A DNA stretch of 64,000 nucleotides, from NCBI RefSeq assembly GCF_000599865.1, contig NZ_JHAC01000008.1:1-64000 (forward strand). The letters run 5' to 3'. This document shows, piece after piece, positions 45,316-57,972 of this stretch. Every line of letters begins with the position of its first letter. Position 1 is the stretch's first letter. Both the position numbers and the translations under genes were made by a program. The stretch is from Deinococcus phoenicis. Lineage in GTDB: Bacteria > Deinococcota > Deinococci > Deinococcales > Deinococcaceae. The notes under the pieces are model-generated. The model searched no databases, had not been told where the DNA came from, and saw only the letters and a program-made list of their open reading frames with translations.

Positions 45316-46152
45316 CTACGCCTTGCGCCCGTACTCGTCCGCCGCGTCGTCGTAGTGGGCGGTGTCGTGATACGTGCCCTCGTCCACGCCGCGCTTCCAG
45401 TAGCCCATCAGGAGCATCTGGCGGGCGGGCAGGCCGAGGTCCTCCCGCAGGTGGGCGCGCAGAGCCTTGACGCTGGCCGACTCGCAGGCCACCCAGGCAA
45501 ACGTGTCCGGGGTGAGGGGCAGGGGCGGCAGCGCGCGCACGGCATCGGCCAGCAACGGCTCCTCGCCCGCCGCCCCCGTGCGGTGCAGCCAGCGCAGGCG
45601 GATGCCGGGCGGGTGAGCGAGCGGGAGTTCGTCGGCGGGGCCGGGCACCTCGATCAGCACGTCGCCCGTGGCGTCCTGGGGCAGCTCTTCCAGCATCCGG
45701 GCAATGGCGGGCAGCCCGCAGTGGTCCCCGGCGATCAGGTAGGGGCCAGTCGTGCGGGGCAGCGGCGCACCCATCGGCCCGGCCACGCCCACCGGGTCAC
45801 CCGGCTCGGCCTGCACTGCCCACTGTGCGGCAAAACCGCCGTGCAGCACCACGTCCACCGTCAGTTCCCCGGCCTCGCGGTCCACCGAGCGCACCGTGAA
45901 GGTCCGCACCACCGGACGCCGCGACGGGTCCGGCCAGATCGCGTGGCCCTCGGCATCCCGCTGAGGCTGCGGGATGGCGGCTGTCCCGCGCGGCACGATC
46001 AGCAGCTTGAAGGTGGAGCCGGGGCCGAAATTTTGCAGGTCGCCCCCCAGCGTCAGGCGCAGCAGGTTGGGGGTGAGGTGCGCCCTGGCGCGGACATGCA
46101 GCAGGCGCGGGGCCGGGCGGCCAGGGCGGGAAGTAGGGGCGGGGGTGGTCAT
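45316..46152 (-). CDS. Siderophore-interacting flavoprotein (ViuB/SIP family)
   Basis: FAD-dependent reductase that frees iron from ferric siderophores or haem-like chelates in the cytoplasm. The 278-residue protein has RRPVVRTFTVRSVDREAGELTVDVVLHGGFAAQWA (FAD-binding barrel), AGDHCGLPAIARMLEEL, and the C-terminal YWKRGVDEGTYHDTAHYDD typical of SIP proteins. An AAGGAG ribosome site precedes ATG 46152. It is the last gene of the haem/iron operon. Confidence 0.9.
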   Translation of the reverse strand: MTTPAPTSRPGRPAPRLLHVRARAHLTPNLLRLTLGGDLQNFGPGSTFKLLIVPRGTAAIPQPQRDAEGHAIWPDPSRRPVVRTFTVRSVDREAGELTVDVVLHGGFAAQWAVQAEPGDPVGVAGPMGAPLPRTTGPYLIAGDHCGLPAIARMLEELPQDATGDVLIEVPGPADELPLAHPPGIRLRWLHRTGAAGEEPLLADAVRALPPLPLTPDTFAWVACESASVKALRAHLREDLGLPARQMLLMGYWKRGVDEGTYHDTAHYDDAADEYGRKA

Positions 46153-46237
46153 GGGACTCCTTGGTGGTCTTGAGGAGAGCGGTCAGCGTTCAGCCGCCAG
46201 TGTTCAGGAAAAGCGGAGAGCGGATGCTGACCGCTTC

Positions 46238-47067
46238 CTACTGCGCGCTCACGATCAGCGGGCACTTCAGACAGGGGTGCGGCGTGACGGCGACGCGGTG
46301 GCCGAAGGCGTCCTCGATGATGGCGGGGGTCAGGACTTCTTCGGGGGTGCCCAGCGCCGTGACGCGCCCGCCGGAGACGATCAGCACGCGGTCGGCGTAC
46401 TGCGCGGCCAGGTTCAGGTCGTGCAGCACGGCGATCACGCCCACGCCCTCCGCGCACAGGTCGCGGGCGAGGCGCAGCGTGGCGTGCTGGTGCGCGAGGT
46501 CCAGGCTGCTGGTCGGTTCGTCCAGCAGCAGCACGCGCGGGGGCTTTTCCGGCTCGGCAGGGGCCGCCCATAGCTGGGCCAGCACGCGGGCGAGGTGGAC
46601 GCGCTGCTGCTCGCCGCCCGACAACGTGAGGATGTTGCGGTGCTCGAAGCCCGCCAGGCCCACCCGCTCCAGCGCGGCGCGGGCGACCTCGCGGTCTTCG
46701 TCCGTCTCGCGCCGCCCGTGGGGGATGCGGCCCAGCAGCACCACGTCCAACACCTCGTAGGCGAAGGTCATCAGCGTCTGCTGCGGCAGGGCGGCGCGGC
46801 GGCGGGCCAGGTCCCCGGGGGCGTGGTCGCGCAGCGTCTGCCCGAACATCCGCACGCCGCCTTTGCCCAGTTCGCCGGTCAGATGCTTCAGCAACGTGCT
46901 TTTGCCCGCCCCGTTGCGGCCCAGCACGACCAGCATCTCGCCGCCGGTCAGCCCGAAGGTGACCTTTCGCAGCAGCTCGCGCCCGGAGACGCTGAAGTTC
47001 AGGTCGGCCACGTCCACCAACGGCGCACCGGGCTGGGGCGTGGGGGCCTCCCTGCGCGCAAACCCGA

Positions 47068-47071
<4 letters not shown>
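46238..47071 (-). CDS. hmuV: ABC transporter ATPase for haem/iron
   Basis: Energises the FecCD-type permease. The 277-residue protein has Walker A GRNGAGKST, signature LSGGEQQR, Walker B VLLLDEPTSSLD and the switch histidine in AVLHDLNLAAQYADR. GTG 47071 overlaps the permease stop (GTGA), so the long upstream frame is rejected. The last residues, HPCLKCPLIVSAQ, contain a CxxC pair not usual in HmuV, which may sense iron or redox. Confidence 0.9.
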
Positions 47072-49025
<1,954 letters not shown>

Positions 49026-49122
49026 GGGGACTCCGGGGAGAAAAGGGCAAAAGAAAACGCTGTCCTGGCCGTGTTCGGACCGGACGGGCAAGCCAACTGT
49101 CGCGCTCATCCTGCTTAATCCG

Positions 49123-49138
49123 ACTTGAGAAGTCAAGT
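49123..49138. promoter_or_regulatory. Palindromic operator candidate upstream of the haem/iron operon
   Basis: ACTTGA-GAAG-TCAAGT, perfect 6-bp arms. It overlaps a TTGACT -35-like hexamer on the minus strand, so a bound repressor (DtxR/MntR or Fur type) could block transcription. It lies about 50 bp before the divergent lipoprotein gene as well. Confidence 0.5.
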
Positions 49139-49176
49139 TTCAAAGTTCGGGGCACCGACACGCGCGGCGGGCGCGG

Positions 49177-49182
49177 TAGGCT
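49177..49182 (+). promoter_or_regulatory. Leaderless -10 box for the lipoprotein gene
   Basis: TAGGCT, 5 nt before ATG 49188. Confidence 0.5.
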
Positions 49183-49187
49183 GGGGT

Positions 49188-49613
49188 ATGAAAAAAATCA
49201 TGCTGCTTCCGGCGCTGGCCCTCGGCCTCTCGGCCTGCGGGAGCAGCACGCCGCCGCTGGCCGCCCCCACCATCGACGTGAGTGGCCTCTGGGTGGCGAC
49301 GCTGCAAGGCCCGCTGCTCCCGGTTCAGGTCTTCCGCTTCCGCCTCACGCAGCGGGGCAATGCCCTGAGCGGTCAGGCCGAGATTGCCGCCGAGACAGGA
49401 CCGCCCGTCAATGTCTATGACCCCTTCGGGCGGGTGAGTGGCCGGGTGAGCGGCGACCAGTTCAGCTTCACCGGCTACGGCTGGGGCGACTACGCGGGCA
49501 GCGTGACCCTCTCCGGCACGGTGGTGGCAGGCAAGCTGACGGGCACGTGGACCAATGTCGGCGCAAGCGGGCTGAGCGCCGCCGGAACCTTCACCGCCAC
49601 TCCCTCAGATTGA
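49188..49613 (+). CDS. Small beta-rich lipoprotein of unknown function
   Basis: A 141-residue exported protein. The signal peptide MKKIMLLPALALGLSAC ends at a lipobox cysteine (Cys17), then repeated short beta strands (VSGRVSGDQFSFTGYGWGDYAGSVTLSGTVVAGKLTGTW), which suggest a lipocalin-like or META-like barrel. No named family recognised. Start ATG 49188 looks leaderless. Confidence 0.7.
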   Translation: MKKIMLLPALALGLSACGSSTPPLAAPTIDVSGLWVATLQGPLLPVQVFRFRLTQRGNALSGQAEIAAETGPPVNVYDPFGRVSGRVSGDQFSFTGYGWGDYAGSVTLSGTVVAGKLTGTWTNVGASGLSAAGTFTATPSD

Positions 49614-49661
49614 CGAATCCTCTTCCGGGTTGGGCGGCCCGTATCCATCGGCCGTTGAGAG

Positions 49662-50006
49662 TCAGCCCCTCACATCCTCTAGCAGCGCTTTCACCTGAGT
49701 GTCGTACAGTTCCGCATCAAACACGAACGGGCCGAGGCCGTCGTAGGACCATTCACCCCGGCGCGGCTGCTCGAAGTGGCTCCAGATGACGTGTCCGTCC
49801 TGGCGCATCAAATGGGCAAGCAGGGACCAGCAGCCCCACTCCAGACATCCGCCGCAGACAAAAATTTGAGCTTTCCATTCGTCGGGAACAAGCCACGCCT
49901 CCAAAAGCTCGGGAGGCCACTCCTGTAAGCCCGCATAATCCAGACCCGACTTCGGCTTCGGCGTATGCGACGCTTCCCAGTCACGGACGAGACTGCTGAG
50001 GTCCAC
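49662..50006 (-). CDS. Small orphan protein of unknown function
   Basis: A 114-residue soluble protein, with Trp-rich strands and three cysteines (VCGGCLEWGC). The segment VIWSHFEQPRRGEWSYDGLGPFVFD recalls a widespread family of single-domain orphans whose function is not established. Start GTG 50006 is used; an out-of-frame ATG lies five bases upstream. Composition is slightly lower in G+C than neighbours. Confidence 0.6.
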   Translation of the reverse strand: MDLSSLVRDWEASHTPKPKSGLDYAGLQEWPPELLEAWLVPDEWKAQIFVCGGCLEWGCWSLLAHLMRQDGHVIWSHFEQPRRGEWSYDGLGPFVFDAELYDTQVKALLEDVRG

Positions 50007-50039
50007 GCCATCTATAGCGCAGACTCAGCGTATTGACCG

Positions 50040-51881
50040 TCACGCGCTCTCCCCCACGTCCTCCGCCCACAGCGCCCGCATTTCCGCACTGCGCTCCAGC
50101 AGTTCCTCCAGCGTGCCCTCGCCCGTCAGTCGCCCGTCCTCGATCAGCAGGATGCGGTCGGCGCGGGTCAGGGCGGCGCGGCGGTGCGACACGACCAGGC
50201 AGGTGGCGTCCGTCTCGCGGAAGAGGCCGTCCCACAGCAGGGCCTCGGTGCGGGCGTCGAGCGCACTCGATACGTCGTCGAAGACCAGCAGGTCCGCGCC
50301 CGCAGCGAGCATCCGGGCGACCGCCGTGCGCTGCACCTGCCCGCCCGAGAGCTTCACGCCCCGCGCCCCGACCGGGGTGTCCAGCCCAGCCGAGAGCTGC
50401 GCGAGGTCGGGTTCCAGCACGGCGAGGCGCACGGCACGGTTGAGGCGCGCGGGGTCGCTGCCGCTCAGCACGTTCTCGCGCAGGGTGTCGGAAAAGAGGC
50501 TGGGAAGCTGCGCCGTGTACGCGCTGCGGGGCGGCACGAAGAAGGAGGCGGGGTCGGTGACCTCCGTACCGTTCCAGAAGATGCGGCCCCCCTTTCCGTC
50601 AATACTGTCCTGTGGCATCAGCCCCAGCAGCGCCCGCAACAGCGTGGTCTTGCCGCTGCCGATGCGTCCGGTGACCACCACGAACTCGCCCCGGCGCAAG
50701 GTGAAACTCACGTCCGCGACCCCCGCGCCGCTGGGATGATGGGCGGTCAGGCCCTCCACGCGCAGTTCTTCCAGCGGTTCGGCCTGCGGCGTGGCCACCT
50801 GGGCGGGCGCCTCGCCGTGCAGGTAGACGGGGTGGTGCGCGACGACTGTACCCTGGGGCGCGTCCTGAAGCAGCCGCTCCATGCGGTCGTAACTCACCCC
50901 GGTGCGGCGGTGGCGGGCAATCGCGTCCCCGAAAAAGCCCATGCTCCCGGTCAGGCGCGGCAGCAGGCCGATGAACAGCACGAAGTCGGCCACGTCCATC
51001 TGTCCGCCGCGCACCCGGTTCGCGCCCAGCAGCAGCACCAGCCCCACCGCCAGATTCACCATGTTGGTGTTCACACCGCGAATCAGCTCCGTGAGCAGCA
51101 CGTCACGCAGGGCCGAGTGGCGGCGCACCTCGCCCAGCGCGGCCAGATGCGCCACCATCTGGGGTTCACGGGCCGCCAGCTTCACGGCGCTCACGGCCCC
51201 GAAGGTTTCCCCGATAAAGTCGGTCACGCGGGCGGTGGCCTCGCGCATGCGGCGGCGGTAGGTGCGAATCCGGGGCGAGAGGCGCTGCACGAACACCACC
51301 ATCAGCAGCAGTGGCGCGCACACCAGCCCCGTGATGACCGGGTCCACCCGCGCCATCAGCGCAATCGCCAGCACGCAGTACACCACGAAGCCCGCGCCGT
51401 CCACCCAGACCTCGGTGTACCCGGCCACGTCCTCCACATCGTCCCGGAAGCGGCTCACCGCCTCGGCGGGCGTGTCGGGCAGGCGGCGCGAGCCTTTCGC
51501 GGTCAGCAGGTAGCCCAGCAGGTTGCGCCGCACCAGCGCGTCCAGCGTGTACCACAGCTCGATCCACGCCCGGAATGCCCCGTAGAAGATGCCGAAGCGG
51601 CTCACCCGCACCAACGCGAACCACCCCACCGACACCCAGGCGGCGGCCACCACAGGGTCAATCGGTTGTCCGGCCAGCCGCAGCTTGTCCGCCTCCTCCA
51701 GCCGCCCGAACACGCTGCTCACGGCCAGCGTCAGCAGCGCGGGCGCGGCGTGAACCATCCCCCACATCAGCAGGTTGAAGGCAAAGAGCCAGGGGTTGTA
51801 GGCAAACAGCCGTTTGGAGAGGGCGAAGGTGCGGTCGGGGCTGGAACGGGGAGGGGCGGTGGTTGAAGAGGAGGTGGTCAT
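50040..51881 (-). CDS. ABC exporter half-transporter with degenerate Walker B glutamate
   Basis: A 613-residue membrane-ATPase fusion (about six hydrophobic helices, then an NBD). Walker A is GRIGSGKTT and the signature LSGGQVQR, but the catalytic position after Walker B is FDDVSSALD, with Asp instead of Glu, typical of the degenerate half of heterodimeric exporters. Its partner is the gene just upstream at 51994-53790. GGAGCCTCCC precedes ATG 51881. Substrate unknown (drug or lipid). Confidence 0.9.
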   Translation of the reverse strand: MTTSSSTTAPPRSSPDRTFALSKRLFAYNPWLFAFNLLMWGMVHAAPALLTLAVSSVFGRLEEADKLRLAGQPIDPVVAAAWVSVGWFALVRVSRFGIFYGAFRAWIELWYTLDALVRRNLLGYLLTAKGSRRLPDTPAEAVSRFRDDVEDVAGYTEVWVDGAGFVVYCVLAIALMARVDPVITGLVCAPLLLMVVFVQRLSPRIRTYRRRMREATARVTDFIGETFGAVSAVKLAAREPQMVAHLAALGEVRRHSALRDVLLTELIRGVNTNMVNLAVGLVLLLGANRVRGGQMDVADFVLFIGLLPRLTGSMGFFGDAIARHRRTGVSYDRMERLLQDAPQGTVVAHHPVYLHGEAPAQVATPQAEPLEELRVEGLTAHHPSGAGVADVSFTLRRGEFVVVTGRIGSGKTTLLRALLGLMPQDSIDGKGGRIFWNGTEVTDPASFFVPPRSAYTAQLPSLFSDTLRENVLSGSDPARLNRAVRLAVLEPDLAQLSAGLDTPVGARGVKLSGGQVQRTAVARMLAAGADLLVFDDVSSALDARTEALLWDGLFRETDATCLVVSHRRAALTRADRILLIEDGRLTGEGTLEELLERSAEMRALWAEDVGESA

Positions 51882-51993
51882 GGGAGGCTCCGGGGGGTGC
51901 GCGGGACGCAGTGCACGGTGCGTGGGAAAAGAGGGCAAAAGCCGTTGCTGCTGCGAAAGCTACCGCGTACCGCGTCCCGCCAACCGCGCACCC

Positions 51994-53790
51994 TCACGCC
52001 AGCACCCCTTCCTCGGCCAGCGTCCCCGCCCGCAGCAGCTCGGCATAGTGGCTGCGTGGGTCGCGGGCCAGCGCGGCGCGGGGGCCGTCCTCCAGCACCT
52101 GGCCGTCCCCCAGGACGAGGATGCGGTCGGCGCGGGCGACGGTGTCGAGGCGGTGGGCGATCACGATGGCGGTGCGCCCGGTGAGCAGGCGGGTCATGGC
52201 CTGGGTGAGTTGCGCCTCGGTGGCGGGGTCCAGGCGGCTGCTGGGTTCGTCCAGGATGATGACGGCGGGGTCGCGCAGCAGCACGCGCGCGAAGGCGAGG
52301 AGCTGCGCCTGCCCCGCGCTGAGGCTGCCGGTGGGCAGCGGCGTCCGCACGCCCTGTTCCAACCGGGAGAGCCAGGTGCCCAGGCCGACCTCGTGCAGCG
52401 CAGCTTCCACCTCGGCATCGGTGACGGACTTGTCGAAGAAACTCAGGTTGTCGCGCACGCTGGCCTGGAACAGTTGCACGTCCTGGGTCACGACCGCCAC
52501 GCGGGAGCGCAGCTGGTCCAGTCGCACGTCGCGGGTGTCCAGACCGCCCAGCCGCACGCTGCCCGTGGTGGGGTCGTACAGCCGCGACACCAGCCGCGTG
52601 AGGGTGGTCTTGCCGCTGCCGGTGCGTCCCAGCAGGCCGACCGTCTGTCCGGCGGGAAGGTGGAAACTCACGTCGTGCAGCACGCCGCGCACCGTGGGGT
52701 CCTCGGGCGCGTAGCTGAAGCTGACGTTCTCGAAGCGCAGGTCGAGCGGCCCCCGGGGCAGTTCGCGCGTTCCCTCCTGCAACTCCGAGCGCAGCGCCAG
52801 CAGTTCCCCGACGCGGCCCAGGCTGGCCCCGGCCTTTTGCAGGTCCTGAAGCTGCTGCGTGAGCTGGTCGATAGGTTCTTCCACCATGTTCATGTACTGG
52901 TAGAGCAAAAAGGCGGTGCCCAGGCTAATGGCACCCGCCGCGTACAGCCCCACCGCCGCGCCCAGAACGCCCACGTACCCGATGGCAAACAGCGCCATGC
53001 TGAGTTGCCACACCACGCTGCGCCGCCGCCAGGAAAAGGTGCTGCGCTGGAAAAACTCGCGCTGCACCCGCAGAAAGCCGCGCAGGTGGTGTTCCCCGGC
53101 CCCCAGCGAGCGCACGTCGTCCAGGCCCGCGAGGCGTTCTTCCACGTAGCCGAACAGTTTGGCGCTGCTCTCGCGTTCCAGGCGGGTGGGTTCCACACCC
53201 TTTTTCCGCACCTGATTCATGGCCACCAGCGTGACGAGGACGAAAAAGGTGATGCCCACGCCCACCCGCCAGTCGGTCAGGTAGAACATCACGACCGCGC
53301 CGGTCAGCAGCAGCGCCGCGCCGAACACGCGCACCGCGAACTGCGAGAAGAAGTTGCTGAGGGCGGTCACGTCGCCGTCGATGCGCTCGATCATCTCGCC
53401 GGGCGTGCGTTCCTTGTGTTCGCGCATGTCCAGCGACAGCAGGTGCCGCATCAGGTCGGCGCGCAGGCGGTTGGTGGCGGTCCAGCCCACCCGCGCGCCC
53501 ACGTAGGTCGCCCCGGCGGTCAGCAGTTGCACGCCCACGGCCAGCAGGATGTAAAACCCCGCCAGCCGCGCCAGCAGGCCCACGTCCGCACCCCCACCCA
53601 GCTTGGCGTTGTCCACGAAGCGCCGCAGCAGTTGCGGCAGCAGCAAGTTCAGGCCGGTCCCGGTCAGCAGCAGCACGGCGAGCGCCACCACCTGCCACTT
53701 CAGCGGCCCGAGGTAGTCACGCAGCACCCGGCCCGTCTGGGAGCGGGCGGGCGGACCTGAGGAAGAGGGGGAGGAGGCAGCGTCCGGCAT
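51994..53790 (-). CDS. ABC exporter half-transporter (partner subunit)
   Basis: A 598-residue half-exporter with six transmembrane helices (for example VVALAVLLLTGTGLNLLL) and an NBD: Walker A GRTGSGKTT, signature LSAGQAQLLAFARVLL, Walker B VIILDEPSSRLD with the catalytic Glu retained. The signature differs (LSAGQ instead of LSGGQ). Together with the downstream gene, which has the reverse pattern, it should form one asymmetrical heterodimer. ATG 53790 lies 6 nt after TAGCCT, leaderless. Confidence 0.92.
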   Translation of the reverse strand: MPDAASSPSSSGPPARSQTGRVLRDYLGPLKWQVVALAVLLLTGTGLNLLLPQLLRRFVDNAKLGGGADVGLLARLAGFYILLAVGVQLLTAGATYVGARVGWTATNRLRADLMRHLLSLDMREHKERTPGEMIERIDGDVTALSNFFSQFAVRVFGAALLLTGAVVMFYLTDWRVGVGITFFVLVTLVAMNQVRKKGVEPTRLERESSAKLFGYVEERLAGLDDVRSLGAGEHHLRGFLRVQREFFQRSTFSWRRRSVVWQLSMALFAIGYVGVLGAAVGLYAAGAISLGTAFLLYQYMNMVEEPIDQLTQQLQDLQKAGASLGRVGELLALRSELQEGTRELPRGPLDLRFENVSFSYAPEDPTVRGVLHDVSFHLPAGQTVGLLGRTGSGKTTLTRLVSRLYDPTTGSVRLGGLDTRDVRLDQLRSRVAVVTQDVQLFQASVRDNLSFFDKSVTDAEVEAALHEVGLGTWLSRLEQGVRTPLPTGSLSAGQAQLLAFARVLLRDPAVIILDEPSSRLDPATEAQLTQAMTRLLTGRTAIVIAHRLDTVARADRILVLGDGQVLEDGPRAALARDPRSHYAELLRAGTLAEEGVLA

Positions 53791-53796
53791 TCCCCC

Positions 53797-53802
53797 AGGC
53801 TA
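53797..53802 (-). promoter_or_regulatory. Leaderless -10 box for the ABC exporter operon
   Basis: TAGCCT on the minus strand, 6 nt before ATG 53790. Confidence 0.55.
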
Positions 53803-53889
53803 GGCCAGCCGGGGGTGAGGATGCATCCGCCGAGTGGCGCAGTATGGCCTGTTTGACCGTCCCCCGCAGGCACTTCTCATACGGATTCC

Positions 53890-53918
53890 GGTTGAACAGT
53901 TATAAAAACTGTTCAACC
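53890..53918. repeat. Internal palindrome 1 of the MITE
   Basis: GGTTGAACAGTT and AACTGTTCAACC, perfect 12-bp arms with a 5-bp ATAAA loop; it would fold strongly as RNA. Confidence 0.85.
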
Positions 53919-53959
53919 CGAGCGGAGCGAGGAGGAAAAAAACGGTTGCCGGGAAAGGA

Positions 53960-53992
53960 GTTATCGAATCGGCGTTTTCCCTATTCGATAAC
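53960..53992. repeat. Internal palindrome 2 of the MITE
   Basis: GTTATCGAAT and ATTCGATAAC, perfect 10-bp arms about 13 bp apart. Confidence 0.8.
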
Positions 53993-54011
53993 GGATTGGA
54001 CGGAAACCGTA

Positions 54012-54401
54012 TCAGCGCCAGAAACTCATCGCCATTCGGTAGAGATTAAGCTGCCACTCAGGCGTAGTTTGAATGAGGAGGTGGGCCGCTTCGAGCGAGT
54101 GCCTGCGCCCCAGCAGGTCGGTGAAAAAGGCCTCGCCCTCCGGCTGCTGCAACATCCAGCCCAGCCAGCGTGACACCCGCTCCACCGTGCTGCTCTGCGT
54201 ATACGCATCGCGCAGCAGGCCCTGAAAGTCCCCGAAGGTCAAGTCACATCGCCAGTGCCCAGAGTCCACCAGCTTTGGCACGTCCTCCTGCCCGCAGGCG
54301 GGACAACGCTGCCGCATCCCCAGGAGGTAATGGGCCAGCGGAAAGCGGGTGTGACAGTGCGGGCACTCAACGGTATCAGGCTGGGTGTGGGGTTCGGTCA
54401 T
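54012..54401 (-). CDS. Small zinc-ribbon protein, MITE at its stop codon
   Basis: A 129-residue protein of unknown family. A zinc ribbon is formed by CPHCHTRF (near residue 13) and CPACGQED about 20 residues later. The remainder is helical with FGDFQGLLRDAYTQ, VSRWLGWMLQQPEG and a C-terminal LNLYRMAMSFWR. ATG 54401 lies 10 bp after the peroxiredoxin stop, so the two are probably one transcript. Its TGA stop is the TCA duplication of the MITE, so the original 3' end was kept but lies at the insertion border. Confidence 0.65.
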   Translation of the reverse strand: MTEPHTQPDTVECPHCHTRFPLAHYLLGMRQRCPACGQEDVPKLVDSGHWRCDLTFGDFQGLLRDAYTQSSTVERVSRWLGWMLQQPEGEAFFTDLLGRRHSLEAAHLLIQTTPEWQLNLYRMAMSFWR

Positions 54402-54411
54402 GCGTTCAGGC

Positions 54412-54867
54412 CTACAACTCCCGAATCTTCGCCAGCACCACTTCCGGCCGTACGGTGTACTCCCCGGTCTGCGCTTCCACATGCTCGAAGCGCACCACGC
54501 CGCCCCGGTCAATCAGGAACACCGCCCGCCCGCTGATGCCGCGCTCGTCCAGGGCCACGCCGTACTGCCGGGCCACGTTCAGGTTCAGGTCGGCCAGCAG
54601 CGGCACCTCGATGCCGTACTCGGCGGCCCAGGCCTTGTGGGCGTACACACTGTCGCGGTTCACGCCCAGGATGACGGCTCCGGCCTCCGCGAAGTCGTCC
54701 TGGCGACCCGAATACTCGGGAAGCTGCATGGAGCAGACCGGGCTGAAGTCCAGCGGATAGAACACCAGCACCACATGCTGTTGCCCCCGGTAACTGCTGA
54801 GGGTCACCGGTTCCCCCAACGTGGAAGGCAGCGTGAAGTCGGGCGCGGACTGACCGAGCAGGCTCAT
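54412..54867 (-). CDS. Peroxiredoxin (AhpE/Bcp-like)
   Basis: Reduces hydrogen peroxide or organic peroxides with a Cys thiol. The 151-residue protein has VLVFYPLDFSPVCSMQLPEYS with the peroxidatic cysteine at about residue 45 and the later GVNRDSVYAHKAWA loop. No second conserved cysteine pair typical of 2-Cys Bcp is evident, so it may be a 1-Cys type. ATG 54867 is leaderless, 6 nt after TAGACT. Confidence 0.9.
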   Translation of the reverse strand: MSLLGQSAPDFTLPSTLGEPVTLSSYRGQQHVVLVFYPLDFSPVCSMQLPEYSGRQDDFAEAGAVILGVNRDSVYAHKAWAAEYGIEVPLLADLNLNVARQYGVALDERGISGRAVFLIDRGGVVRFEHVEAQTGEYTVRPEVVLAKIREL

Positions 54868-54873
54868 GCGGGC

Positions 54874-54879
54874 AGTCTA
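54874..54879 (-). promoter_or_regulatory. Leaderless -10 box for the peroxiredoxin gene
   Basis: TAGACT on the minus strand, 6 nt before ATG 54867. Confidence 0.6.
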
Positions 54880-55082
54880 GCGGGTGGCCGCCGGGCCTCA
54901 GTCGGCCTTTTTGAAAAGCCCCCAGGAGCAGACCGGCACAGGCTCCCGCCCCCCCAACGGTGGAGCTTTGATGGACTTGCACCGCGTCCCGGTTCATGGC
55001 CCCGTCAGGCGCGGCGCACTACGCTATGCCCATACCGTCCCCCACCCTGCACCATTTCCGGCGGGCGGCAAGGAGGCCCCTG

Positions 55083-56177
<1,095 letters not shown>

Positions 56178-56195
56178 ACGGCGGCTCGCTGGTGG

Positions 56196-56243
56196 CGCGT
56201 GGCCTGCGTGGGGCAATCCCCTCCGCAGGCCACGCGGCTTTTT
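56196..56243 (+). terminator. Intrinsic terminator after the desaturase gene
   Basis: A perfect 13-bp stem CGCGTGGCCTGCG (56196-56208)/CGCAGGCCACGCG (56224-56236), then TTTTT. Confidence 0.93.
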
Positions 56244-56365
56244 GGTCATGGGCTGTGGGGCAAGAGCCGGGGCTGACGCGGTTCGGGAGAAAAGGTCGTG
56301 TGCTATTGACCCGTCCTGAATCCAGACCATCCGGGGGTGTCCGGATCTTCTCCCCGCCGCCCCCG

Positions 56366-56665
56366 TTACAGCCCCGCTTCCTCTTCCAGGCCGTAAATCT
56401 CCAGAAAGCGCCGCACCCGCGCCTCCAGGGTGGGCAGGGGCGCGACCTCGCCGCACACCCAGTCGGGTTGGTAGCCCCGGCACACGGCGGGCCGAACCGG
56501 ATAGATGCCGCAGAGGCAACCCGGACCCAGATGCACGCACGGCACGCCCAACGGCTTGCCGAGTGCGTGGATGTCGGGGGCCGAGCAACAGGCCCCGCAC
56601 GCCGTACAGTCGCGGACGACGGGCGTGCGGGGTGGGAAGCCGGATGGGGCGGTGAAGGGATCCAT
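56366..56665 (-). CDS. YkgJ-family Cys-rich (putative metal-cluster) protein
   Basis: A 99-residue protein with CTACGACCSAP near residue 20, CVHLGPGCLCGIYPVRPAVCRGYQP and a later VCGEV, the cysteine pattern of the YkgJ/UPF0153 family, which probably binds zinc or an iron-sulfur cluster. Function is unknown. No strong Shine-Dalgarno is seen; ATG 56665 fits the family start (MDPF...). Confidence 0.82.
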   Translation of the reverse strand: MDPFTAPSGFPPRTPVVRDCTACGACCSAPDIHALGKPLGVPCVHLGPGCLCGIYPVRPAVCRGYQPDWVCGEVAPLPTLEARVRRFLEIYGLEEEAGL

Positions 56666-56763
56666 GGGAGGCGGTCAAAAGACGCTAGCGCCTGCGCTTC
56701 CTGCTCGCTGTGACCCACACCCTCAACGGCCCCCACCCGCACCTCACCGCGTCACGGCCTCCC

Positions 56764-57861
<1,098 letters not shown>

Positions 57862-57868
57862 GCCGTCC

Positions 57869-57874
57869 GTTCTA
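57869..57874 (-). promoter_or_regulatory. Leaderless -10 box for hisC
   Basis: TAGAAC on the minus strand, 7 nt before ATG 57861. Confidence 0.45.
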
Positions 57875-57915
57875 CCACCCCGTCTCCGCGCGCGCCCAGC
57901 CGTCCACCCATGCCA

Positions 57916-57925
57916 AACGGACGTT
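57916..57925. promoter_or_regulatory. Small palindrome near the TetR promoter
   Basis: AACG-GA-CGTT, 16 bp before a TAGGCT -10 (57941-57946) of the TetR gene. It may be the autoregulatory operator. Confidence 0.35.
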
Positions 57926-57972
57926 CGCTTGCCCCCGTGCTAGGCTGCCTGCACGCCCCGCGTGCCCCCGCC

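Larger units (their letters stand above)
53880..54011. mobile_element. 132-bp MITE with TCA target-site duplication
   Basis: Non-coding element bounded by imperfect terminal inverted repeats (TACGGATTCCG at the left, CGGAAACCGTA at the right; 10 of 11 match) and flanked by a 3-bp TCA duplication (53877-53879, 54012-54014). It contains two internal palindromes: GGTTGAACAGTT/AACTGTTCAACC and GTTATCGAAT/ATTCGATAAC. TNA-type 3-bp duplications are typical of IS5-family (IS1031 group) elements, so a Deinococcus IS of this kind may move it. The right TCA copy doubles as the stop codon of the next gene. Confidence 0.82.
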
